From: Bdellovibrionaceae bacterium UBA6502
GTDB taxonomy: Bacteria > Bdellovibrionota > Bdellovibrionia > Bdellovibrionales > UBA840
Assembly: GCA_002436415.1 (NCBI GenBank)
Contig: DJMA01000013.1
Coordinates: forward strand, 1,960 to 21,992
Reading direction: 5' to 3'
DNA: 20,033 bases
Shown here: piece by piece, positions 6,513 to 13,221 of the stretch
How positions within the stretch are numbered: position 1 is the first letter of the stretch
How the letters are laid out: every line of letters begins with the position of its first letter
The notes under the pieces: generated by a model
Database searches by the model: none
What the model saw: the letters and a program-made list of their open reading frames with translations, nothing else
Told to the model about the DNA's origin: nothing
Translations under genes and position numbers: made by a program

Positions 6513-7361
6513 TTGTTTATCTTTAAAACTATTTTTCCAATATTTTTTGCTCTACTCAATGCAGCTCTCGCTAATGCAGAAGAGGTTTACTACCCTAGCT
6601 TTCCTCCTGGGATCAACAAACATTTCACTGATATAATTGAGCTTGCGATCAAAAACTCAAAAATAGAACATTCCTTCACAGCCAAAGCCTTGCCATATAA
6701 ACTTCCATCAGCTCAGAGGACTTTTAGACACTTTGAAGAAAAAAAAATGGATATCCTTTGGAGCAGTTGCGATATTGATTTCGAAAAAAAATATCTACCA
6801 ATCTATTTCCCTCTAGCTAAAGGAGTTCTTAGCTATAGACTGGCTCTAGTTCATAAAAAGGCTATGGTAAAAGTTAAGTCAGTAAAAGACTTAGAAGATC
6901 TTAAATATTTAAAAATTGGACAAGGTATCGGTTGGCCAGATATTCTCGTCTATGAAAACCACGGAATCAAAATCATTCAGGCTAATATTCCAGGTCTCAT
7001 AAAAATGTTGGAAGAAAACCGAATTGACATGATTCCACTAGGGATCGGCGAAATTAAAAACATAAAAAAGCATTTTACAAAATCAAAGGACATAGAAATA
7101 TACAAAGATTTAATCCTCTATTATCCTTGGCCAATGATTTTTTACGTTCATCGAGACAATCCATTTTTAGCCAAAGTCATTCAATCAGGGCTCAATGAAA
7201 TTAAAAAAAATACTCTGCTTGAAAAAAGTTTTGCAGAAAATTTTGATAAAGGAAGAGAGCTACTCTCAAGTTCGGCAGTTAAAATAAAATTAGAAAATAA
7301 AAAAATCTGTAAAATGTTTCCAAAGGAGAAGTCCGAACTCTGGATTGAAGAGATTGAATGA
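6513..7361 (+). CDS. periplasmic solute-binding-protein-like (SBP family 3 type), unusual start
   Basis: The product is about 280 residues with a signal peptide (FKTIFPIFFALLNAALANA, cleavage after ANA) and then EEVYYPSFPPGINKHFTDII. It has the two-lobed pattern of SBP_bac_3-like proteins. Lobe one ends near DILWSSCDIDFEKKYLPIYFPLAKGVLSYRLALV. Lobe two carries SVKDLEDLKYLKIGQGIGWPDILVYENHG, LIKMLEENRIDMIPLGIGEI and YPWPMIFYVHRDNPFLAKVI. Resemblance to known families is weak; it may bind an amino acid or other small ligand, or serve as a sensor. No ABC permease or kinase is beside it. The start is odd: the frame opens at TTG 6513, but the AGGAG at 6507-6511 is only 1 base away. It sits 7 bases from an in-frame ATC at 6519, and there is no ATG near. 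The gene is very AT- and lysine-rich. Confidence 0.72.
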   Translation: MFIFKTIFPIFFALLNAALANAEEVYYPSFPPGINKHFTDIIELAIKNSKIEHSFTAKALPYKLPSAQRTFRHFEEKKMDILWSSCDIDFEKKYLPIYFPLAKGVLSYRLALVHKKAMVKVKSVKDLEDLKYLKIGQGIGWPDILVYENHGIKIIQANIPGLIKMLEENRIDMIPLGIGEIKNIKKHFTKSKDIEIYKDLILYYPWPMIFYVHRDNPFLAKVIQSGLNEIKKNTLLEKSFAENFDKGRELLSSSAVKIKLENKKICKMFPKEKSELWIEEIE

Positions 7362-7404
7362 GCTACCACACACTTACACGATTACCTAGAATATAAGTAT
7401 AATA

Positions 7405-7426
7405 AAAAAGGCCCTTTCGGGCCTTT
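7405..7426 (-). terminator. intrinsic terminator of the hutH-hutU operon
   Basis: An 8-bp perfect stem (aaaggccc 7407-7414 with gggcctttt-type arm 7419-7426) closes a 4-base loop. On the minus strand it is followed by a T-rich run (7401-7409 read in reverse). It begins 4 bases after the hutU stop. It may also stop plus-strand transcripts from the solute-binding protein gene, although the plus-side tail is less T-rich. Confidence 0.82.
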
Positions 7427-7429
7427 CAA

Positions 7430-9082
7430 TTAATCTAGCATTGGAATTTTAACGCCTCTCTCTTTGGCGACTTCTTTAGCCTCACCATAACCAGCATCAA
7501 CATGTCTCATCACACCAAGACCTGGATCGTTGCTCAGCACTCTAGATAACCTCTTGCTCGCTTCATCAGAGCCATCAGCTAAAATCACCTGACCTGCATG
7601 TAAACTATAACCCATACCAACTCCTCCACCATGGTGAAAACTCACCCAGGTAGAACCACCGGCGGTGTTAGCTAGAGCATTTAATATAGGCCAATCAGCC
7701 ACGGCATCACTACCATCTTTCATAGCCTCCGTTTCACGGTTCGGAGACGCAACACTTCCGCAATCTAAATGATCCCTACCAATTACTATTGGCGCTTTTA
7801 CTTTTCCTTGCGCAACCAGTTCGTTAAACTTTAAACCGGCCTTTTCTCGTTCTCCATATTCTAACCAACAAATCCTAGCTGGAAGACCTTGATATTCAAT
7901 TCTCTCCTCTGCCATATCTAACCACTTTAGTAGATCTTTCTTGTGGGGAAACAATTCTCTCAAGGCATCGTCAGTTACTTTAATATCTTCAGGATCACCA
8001 CTTAGAGCCACCCAACGAAATGGACCACTACCCTTACAAAATAAAGGTCGAATAAATTCTGGAACAAACCCAGGAATTTTAAAAGCATCTTCACAACCGC
8101 CTTTCACGGCCATGGCTCGAATGTTATTTCCATAGTCAAAAGTAATTGCGCCCTTCTTTTGCATAGCCAACATACCATCTACATGTTTCGCCATAGATGC
8201 AATTGATCTTTTCTCATATTCTCCAGGATTTGCTTCCCTTAGATCATCTGCTTCTGACAAACTCATGCCAGCCGGAATGTAACCTACTAGAGGATCGTGA
8301 GCAGAGGTTTGGTCTGTTAGAATGTCTGGTTGGAAACCGAGATCAATCATTTGATGAATGGCTTCTGCCATATTAGCACAAAGAGCAATGGATTTAGCTT
8401 CGCCTTTGGCTGCGTAAGCCTTTACTCTCTCGATGGCATCTTCAAGGCTTTCAGCTTGCTCATCAACATATTTCGTATCTAATCGCTTTTGAATTCTTTC
8501 TTGATCGACCTCAACCGCAAGTACACAAGCCCCAGCAAAAACTCCCGCTAGAGGTTGAGCTCCGCCCATTCCTCCAAGTCCAGCTGTTACAATAATTTTA
8601 CCTGTCAAATCTCCATTGAAGTGTTGTCGTCCACACTCAACAAAGGACTCATAGGTTCCTTGAATGATGCCTTGAGTACCAATATAGATCCAAGAGCCTG
8701 CAGTCATTTGACCATACATCATTAGACCTTTTTTCTCTAACTCATTGAAGTGTTCCCAGTTTGCCCAGTTGCCAACCAAATTGGAGTTTGCAATCAAAAC
8801 CCTAGGTGCATCAGGATGAGTTTTAATGATACCTACTGGTTTCCCTGACTGCACTAGTAAACTTTCATCTAACTCCAAATCTTTTAGACTCGCTAAAATC
8901 TGATCATAACATTCCCAGTTTCTTGCGGCTTTTCCTTTACCACCATAAACGATCAATTGATCTGGTAATTCTGCGTTTTCAGGATCTAAGTTATTTTGAA
9001 TCATTCGATAAGCAGCTTCAGCTTGCCAGTTTTTACAATTTAATTTTGTTCCCGTCGGAGCTTTAATGGTTCTCTTTAACAT
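7430..9082 (-). CDS. hutU: urocanate hydratase (urocanase)
   Basis: HutU adds water to urocanate to give 4-imidazolone-5-propanoate, using a tightly bound NAD+ as an electrophile (second step of histidine degradation). The 550-residue protein has the family length. Landmarks are GGKGKAARNWECYDQ near 47-61, the NAD-binding glycine cluster TAGLGGMGGAQPLAG (166-180), the urocanase signature YQGLPARICW with the expected cysteine at 405, and GRDHLDCGSVASPNRETE followed by FHHGGGVGMGYSLHAGQ. The ATG overlaps the end of hutH by 7 bases (ATGTTAA geometry), so translation is probably coupled. A strong terminator lies just behind the gene. Confidence 0.98.
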   Translation of the reverse strand: MLKRTIKAPTGTKLNCKNWQAEAAYRMIQNNLDPENAELPDQLIVYGGKGKAARNWECYDQILASLKDLELDESLLVQSGKPVGIIKTHPDAPRVLIANSNLVGNWANWEHFNELEKKGLMMYGQMTAGSWIYIGTQGIIQGTYESFVECGRQHFNGDLTGKIIVTAGLGGMGGAQPLAGVFAGACVLAVEVDQERIQKRLDTKYVDEQAESLEDAIERVKAYAAKGEAKSIALCANMAEAIHQMIDLGFQPDILTDQTSAHDPLVGYIPAGMSLSEADDLREANPGEYEKRSIASMAKHVDGMLAMQKKGAITFDYGNNIRAMAVKGGCEDAFKIPGFVPEFIRPLFCKGSGPFRWVALSGDPEDIKVTDDALRELFPHKKDLLKWLDMAEERIEYQGLPARICWLEYGEREKAGLKFNELVAQGKVKAPIVIGRDHLDCGSVASPNRETEAMKDGSDAVADWPILNALANTAGGSTWVSFHHGGGVGMGYSLHAGQVILADGSDEASKRLSRVLSNDPGLGVMRHVDAGYGEAKEVAKERGVKIPMLD

Positions 9083-10602
9083 TCTAGTTCCCCTATTTTT
9101 GAAGTTACTGCTTTTATCAAAGTACCGTCTTTGATCATTTCTTTAATCACCTCTACATCTTTAGCAAAGATTCGGTCTGTCTCTGCAAAAGGCACCTTTT
9201 CTCTTACAGCATCGTACAAAGCTTTTACCCCTGCAGTAGGCTTTAAAGGCTTCACTAAGTCCAAAGCCTGACAGGCACAAAGTATTTCCATAGCACAAAC
9301 GGCTTGCGCGTTTTTAACAATGTTTCCGAGCTTTCTAGCTGCGATTGTACCCATAGATACATGATCTTCTTTATCTGCACTCGTTGGAATGGAATCCACA
9401 GATGCCGGATGAGATAAAATTTTATTCTCACTTACCAATGCAGCCGCAGCAACTTGAACAATCATCATCCCTGAGTTTAGTCCACCCTTAGGTGCTAAGA
9501 AAGCTGGTAAACCGCTCATTGCTGGATTGATTAATTTTTCAATTCGACACTCACTAATACTTGTCATCGCTGCCATGGCGATACACAAATAGTCCAATGC
9601 AAAGGCAACAGGTTCGCCATGAAAATTTCCGCAGCTTAATATTTTACCTTCCTTAGGAAACACCAAAGGATTATCAGTTGAAGAATTTGCTTCAATTTCT
9701 AAGGTTTCTAAAGTTCTGCCAATGGCATCTTTGGCCGCGCCATGAACAGCTGGCATACAACGTAGGGAGTAAGCATCTTGGACTCTTCCACAGTCACGGT
9801 GACTTTCACTTATCTCTGAGGAATCCCCTAAAATCTTCAAAAGATTTCTCGCTGTTTTTGCCTCCCCAGGATGTCGCCTTGTTGCCGGAATCAATGGATC
9901 AAAAGCAGATCGTGAACCCATTAGCGATTCTAAGGTTGCAGCTCCAACAATATCCACCAACCAAGCCAGGTCTCTGGATTTATATACATTTAATAAGCCA
10001 ACAGCCGTCATTACCTGGCAGCCATTGATTAAAGATAGACCTTCTTTTGCTTTTAAGACTAGGGGCTCAATGTTTTTATCTTTTAAAACATCTGCAACCT
10101 CTACGGCCTTATCATCTTGCCAAACCTCACCTTCACCAATTAAGGCCAGTGCCAAATGAGAAAGTGGCGCTAAATCTCCAGAAGCTCCTACACTACCTTG
10201 CTGTGGAATCACTGGGATAATATCGTTATTTAAAAACTCTAAGATTTTTTCAATCACACAAAGGCGAATTCCCGAATGACCAGTAGCTAAAGCATTGGCT
10301 CTAAGAAGCATGATGGCTCTGGATTCTTCTTTTGTGAATGGATCACCCACACCTGCACAATGGGAACGAATCAAATTAAACTGTAACTCTTCGATTTCTT
10401 CATCAGAAATTCTTACCGAACTAAAGGCACCAAAACCGGTGTTCACACCGTAAATTGCTTCGCCTGATTTTAACCTTGATTCAATATAATCACGACTTTC
10501 TTTCAACTTCTCTTTCGCAAGATCACCAAGCTCAACTTTCTCTTCCCTCATTGCAACATTCCAAACCTGTTGCAAATCTAAATCTTTCCCCTCTAATCGC
10601 AT
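9076..10602 (-). CDS. hutH: histidine ammonia-lyase
   Basis: HutH removes ammonia from L-histidine to give urocanate, the first step of histidine degradation, in the cytoplasm. The 508-residue protein carries Ala140-Ser141-Gly142 in GSVGASGDLAPLSHLAL. This triplet cyclises to the methylidene-imidazolone cofactor. YGVNTGFGAF (51-60) holds the catalytic tyrosine, and FHGEPVAFALDYL and SVDSIPTSADKEDHVSMG are further family blocks. The start has an agagggg ribosome-binding site. It is the first gene of a two-gene operon with hutU. No hutC/hutR regulator or transporter is next to it, and no formimidoylglutamase appears in the window. Confidence 0.98.
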   Translation of the reverse strand: MRLEGKDLDLQQVWNVAMREEKVELGDLAKEKLKESRDYIESRLKSGEAIYGVNTGFGAFSSVRISDEEIEELQFNLIRSHCAGVGDPFTKEESRAIMLLRANALATGHSGIRLCVIEKILEFLNNDIIPVIPQQGSVGASGDLAPLSHLALALIGEGEVWQDDKAVEVADVLKDKNIEPLVLKAKEGLSLINGCQVMTAVGLLNVYKSRDLAWLVDIVGAATLESLMGSRSAFDPLIPATRRHPGEAKTARNLLKILGDSSEISESHRDCGRVQDAYSLRCMPAVHGAAKDAIGRTLETLEIEANSSTDNPLVFPKEGKILSCGNFHGEPVAFALDYLCIAMAAMTSISECRIEKLINPAMSGLPAFLAPKGGLNSGMMIVQVAAAALVSENKILSHPASVDSIPTSADKEDHVSMGTIAARKLGNIVKNAQAVCAMEILCACQALDLVKPLKPTAGVKALYDAVREKVPFAETDRIFAKDVEVIKEMIKDGTLIKAVTSKIGELEC

Positions 10603-10963
10603 GGGCCGCCCCTCTCTAGAAATATTATGTTAAACAAGTGTATTTTCGTGCTATGAATTTAAAGTATGAGCTAAATGCTGCCAAGAAAAACCCATCATAA
10701 AAAAAGAAATCCCATAAATTTTAAGTGCTTTGCTAGGCGCGACATAATCCATTTAAAGGCTTTTCTTCATTTGCTTCTGTTTCCAGCAAGTTTTTTCAAT
10801 ACTTTGAATGTAAAGCATGTTCAAAAGCCAGCATTAAATCCAAAGCTTTTATAAATTTTTAAGAATCTACACATTTACTGCAAATTCACAAAAATACTAT
10901 TTTCCAGCTTCTATGTAGGATGAGTTCATAGATTTTAGAAACTTAAACACATGGAGGAAACTA
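10603..10963. other. divergent intergenic region between hutH and the DUF883 operon
   Basis: This 361-bp AT-rich gap has no credible gene. It must contain promoters for hutH (minus) and the DUF883 operon (plus). A weak plus-strand pair, TTTACT (10874-10879) and TATTTT (10898-10903) with 18-bp spacing, could serve the operon with a leader of about 50 bases. On the minus strand I see no convincing pair before hutH and no obvious palindromic Hut repressor operator. Confidence 0.4.
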
Positions 10964-11227
10964 ATGATCAATGGTTCAGGAACAGACGAACTAAGAAAAC
11001 AATCCAATCATATGGAAACAATTCGCAAAGAGGCCCTTGCTGGAATGGGTGAAATCCTCGAGGAAGGTAAAAGTAAAATCAGTGACCTAAGTAGTAGTGT
11101 TGGCGAAGAAGTCACAGCTACAAAAATTAAAGCTGAAAAAAGAATTCAAGCAAAACCCCTGCAATACGTAGCTGGAGCTACTTTGGGTGGTTTGGTTCTA
11201 GGTTATCTTTTAGGTAAAAAGAGGTAA
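10964..11227 (+). CDS. DUF883/YqjD-ElaB-like small membrane protein
   Basis: This 87-residue protein has a polar helical region with heptad character (residues 1-60, ending in ATKIKAEKRIQAKP). A single C-terminal transmembrane helix of small residues follows (LQYVAGATLGGLVLGYLLGKKR). This tail-anchored layout, with a Gly-rich helix and a basic end, is the signature of the YqjD/ElaB/DUF883 family. In E. coli these are stationary-phase inner-membrane proteins, some of which bind ribosomes. It starts at an ATG preceded by ggagg and lies 3 bp before the next gene, a YqjE-like protein, the same order as yqjD-yqjE in enterobacteria. Function here is inferred by family only. Confidence 0.8.
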   Translation: MINGSGTDELRKQSNHMETIRKEALAGMGEILEEGKSKISDLSSSVGEEVTATKIKAEKRIQAKPLQYVAGATLGGLVLGYLLGKKR

Positions 11228-11230
11228 TCC

Positions 11231-11728
11231 ATGAAACCAGTCCTTGAGCTAATCATAGACCTAGGTTTTCGTAAAGTGGAGGACCTAGCTAGTAATATCA
11301 CAAAAGATATTCAACAAAGTCTAAACGAAAGTTTTCGCATGTTGACCGCTCTAAATTTTTTGGCCTTAGTCATGGCGATTTCTTTCGTAGCTCTTGTGGC
11401 AAGCCTGTACCACTGGGTATTGAGTGCAAATGCCATTGTTGTTGGCCCGATTCAATGGCTCCTACTTTCGGTTTTCATTATAGTAATTTCGGCAATAACA
11501 TTCTTAGCCATCGATAGAAAGTTAGGAAACTTTAAAAGAGAACAAATGAAACAAAACGAACAATGGGTTGAAATTGGAAGTCTAGCTCTAAGCTTTGTTA
11601 AGGACTTTTATGACAAACAAAAACTCGAAGAAGAAATTTATCTACTAAGACAAGAGCTTGAAAAAACTAAGCAACATGATTTTCAAACTAGGTACAAAGA
11701 AACAACACCAACGAATTTACATCTATAA
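11231..11728 (+). CDS. YqjE/holin-superfamily-like two-helix membrane protein
   Basis: This 165-residue protein has an amphipathic N-terminal region, two transmembrane helices and a charged C-terminal coiled coil. The helices are LNFLALVMAISFVALVASLYHWVL (about 40-63) and a second hydrophobic block around IQWLLLSVFIIVISAITFLA (about 73-92). The coiled coil is DKQKLEEEIYLLRQELEKTK. Size, topology and position behind a DUF883 gene fit the YqjE/phage-holin III-like family, whose function is unknown. A gagg ribosome-binding site lies within the end of the previous gene, so the pair is likely cotranscribed and coupled. Holin activity should not be assumed. Confidence 0.6.
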   Translation: MKPVLELIIDLGFRKVEDLASNITKDIQQSLNESFRMLTALNFLALVMAISFVALVASLYHWVLSANAIVVGPIQWLLLSVFIIVISAITFLAIDRKLGNFKREQMKQNEQWVEIGSLALSFVKDFYDKQKLEEEIYLLRQELEKTKQHDFQTRYKETTPTNLHL

Positions 11729-11748
11729 ACCTATACAAGGAGAACTAT

Positions 11749-12291
11749 ATGATTAAGCATATGATTTTATTTTTATTGGCAAGCCCTTTACTACTAGCTT
11801 CAGACTTAACCCCTGAAGTACAAAAAGTAACCTTAAAAGAAAACTATAAACCACACATTGGAATACTAAGTGGCTTCACAGAACCAGAAGGAAATCTTGA
11901 TGCTCACGGTAGTTTGGTCGTCGAAACCGCTCTTCAACCAGTAATCCCGTTTTCCGCTGGACTACAATTTATGCTTTCAGAAATGGATGGAGAAAATGAA
12001 TCTAAAGTAGAAAGATTCGGTCTACTTGCATCAGCAAGTTACAATTTTGGAGGCTCTACCCCAATCATCAGACACAGTTATTTAATGCTTAGTAGTGGTG
12101 CTATATTAGACAAACTCGAAGGCGATGATCAATTCGCTCTAGGGATCATGCCCGCTGTAGGTTTTGACCAACCCATCAAAGCTTGGTCAGAGTCAGAAAT
12201 GACTTTAGGTTTAAGAGCGAGTTACTTATTTGTAACCGATGCAAGACCTGACGAATTAGCTCTAAGAGCCGCTGTGAAATATTGGTACTAA
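11749..12291 (+). CDS. small outer-membrane beta-barrel protein, family not recognised
   Basis: This 180-residue protein has an N-terminal signal peptide (MIKHMILFLLASPLLLAS, cleavage about residue 17-18). Alternating polar/hydrophobic strands rich in Gly, Ser and aromatic residues follow. It ends in LALRAAVKYWY, a terminal aromatic typical of outer-membrane barrel insertion signals. Strands such as HIGILSGFT, SLVVETALQP, FGLLASASYNFG, HSYLMLSSGAIL, FALGIMPAVGF and MTLGLRASYLFV suggest an eight-stranded barrel. It has an aaggag ribosome-binding site and lies 20 bp after the YqjE-like gene, so it is likely the last gene of that operon, followed by a strong terminator. An envelope-stress or stationary-phase role is only suggested by the neighbours. 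Confidence 0.65.
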   Translation: MIKHMILFLLASPLLLASDLTPEVQKVTLKENYKPHIGILSGFTEPEGNLDAHGSLVVETALQPVIPFSAGLQFMLSEMDGENESKVERFGLLASASYNFGGSTPIIRHSYLMLSSGAILDKLEGDDQFALGIMPAVGFDQPIKAWSESEMTLGLRASYLFVTDARPDELALRAAVKYWY

Positions 12292-12319
12292 TTAAAAATT
12301 TTTATACTAACACGCGCCT

Positions 12320-12350
12320 GGCTTCTCCTTTAGGGAGAGGCCTTTTTTTT
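12320..12350 (+). terminator. strong intrinsic terminator of the DUF883-YqjE-barrel operon
   Basis: A 9-bp stem (ggcttctcc 12320-12328 with ggagaggcc 12334-12342, one G-T pair) has a 5-base loop and eight Ts immediately after (12343-12350). Confidence 0.9.
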
Positions 12351-12380
12351 AAAAAAAATATGCCGGCTTCCTTACCGGCA
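12351..12380 (-). terminator. minus-strand terminator of the lipoprotein gene at 12447-12968
   Basis: tgccgg (12361-12366) pairs with ccggca (12375-12380) around an 8-base loop. On the minus strand the stem is followed by a T-rich run (the A tract at 12351-12359). It lies back to back with the plus-strand terminator. Confidence 0.75.
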
Positions 12381-12446
12381 AAATATCTTCCATGTAGGCT
12401 CGAGTGTTATTCATGCAATGAAAAATCATTACAATTGGTTCTTTAA

Positions 12447-12968
12447 TTAAACTTTGTCATATCGTAACAATGAGGAACTAAACGCTCTTCCTGAGCGATA
12501 GCCTCGGTAGACCCTATCCTTGGGTACGATCACTTCCTTGCGATCAAGATCTAGGTTTAAGTTTCCTAAATCTGTAGGTCGATCAATTGCAAAATTTGGT
12601 CTTTCATGCCCTGAAAGAAGATCCTTTAAACGCAGTTTCGCAATTGCCTTTAATGTCTTTTTATTTCTCACACTACATTCGTAATTCTCCGCCTGATTCA
12701 CACGAAGCTTAAAATTTCCGTTCCCTTGAATCATAGCCACTCGCTTTTCACGCAATCCGTTTTTTGAGTTGCAATGAATCATGTAGTAAGCAAAATCGAT
12801 TTTCTCCTTAGGAACACTATGCATTTTTTGACCATAGGTCAGGCTTGTGAAGCTTCCTTGCAAATCTACTAAACTCTGCTCCTTGCTGATCTCGATACAA
12901 GCCGAATTGTTCAAACCAAGAAGAAAAAGAAATAAAAACTGAACTACTTTTCCGAAACTAACTTTCAT
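12447..12968 (-). CDS. lipoprotein of unknown function
   Basis: From the ATG at 12968 the product has 173 residues. It has a basic-hydrophobic signal (MKVSFGKVVQFLFLFLLGLNNSAC) and a lipobox-like NSAC, so it is probably lipid-modified at that cysteine. A longer frame opens at 13034, but the 12968 start has gggggaaaa directly upstream and gives a proper signal peptide. The mature part is basic, with two more cysteines (MIHCNSK and YECSVRN) that could form a disulfide. Its middle (VAMIQGNGNFKLRVNQAENYECSV) reads like a small beta-sandwich. The N-terminal leader is slightly atypical at -3 (Asn). I do not recognise the family. The gene stands alone with its own minus-strand terminator. Confidence 0.65.
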   Translation of the reverse strand: MKVSFGKVVQFLFLFLLGLNNSACIEISKEQSLVDLQGSFTSLTYGQKMHSVPKEKIDFAYYMIHCNSKNGLREKRVAMIQGNGNFKLRVNQAENYECSVRNKKTLKAIAKLRLKDLLSGHERPNFAIDRPTDLGNLNLDLDRKEVIVPKDRVYRGYRSGRAFSSSLLRYDKV

Positions 12969-13113
12969 TTTTCCCCCGTAGTTTTGGCTTATCCTAAGCC
13001 CGAACACCCTATTAATAAGCACAAAGAGTGCCAATCACTAACTACCTAATTTCATTCGGTTATCAGTATGAGATGCCAACTATAGTAGGAATTAGTACCA
13101 ACAAAAGTGGTAA

Positions 13114-13133
13114 ATGCCACCTTTGCTTGGCAT
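13114..13133. promoter_or_regulatory. inverted repeat upstream of the lipoprotein gene (possible operator)
   Basis: atgcca (13114-13119) and tggcat (13128-13133) form a 6-bp inverted repeat with 8-bp spacing. Another atgccaa lies at 13073-13079 and a tgccaa at 13029-13034. The cluster lies between the lipoprotein start (12968) and the regulator terminator, where operator sites would be expected. It could also be chance in AT-rich DNA. Confidence 0.25.
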
Positions 13134-13157
13134 AAGGAATCTAAGAATAGCTGTTTC

Positions 13158-13188
13158 AAAAAAAGAAAAAGGAGAGCAATGCCTCCTT
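13158..13188 (-). terminator. intrinsic terminator of the GAF-AAA+-Fis regulator gene
   Basis: aaggag (13169-13174) pairs with ctcctt (13183-13188) across an 8-base loop. On the minus strand the stem runs into TTTCTTTTTTTG (13157-13168 reversed). It is about 34 bases after the regulator stop. Confidence 0.75.
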
Positions 13189-13221
13189 AGAACTTATATT
13201 CATAATTTAAGTAGAATTATT

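Noticed and set aside
9678..10028. Plus-strand 116-codon frame inside hutH
   Set aside because: It lies wholly antisense to the conserved HutH core and its composition is that of a reverse-strand shadow.
11231..11728. Phage holin suggesting a prophage
   Set aside because: No endolysin or other phage gene is nearby, and the DUF883 neighbour points to the chromosomal yqjD-yqjE arrangement.
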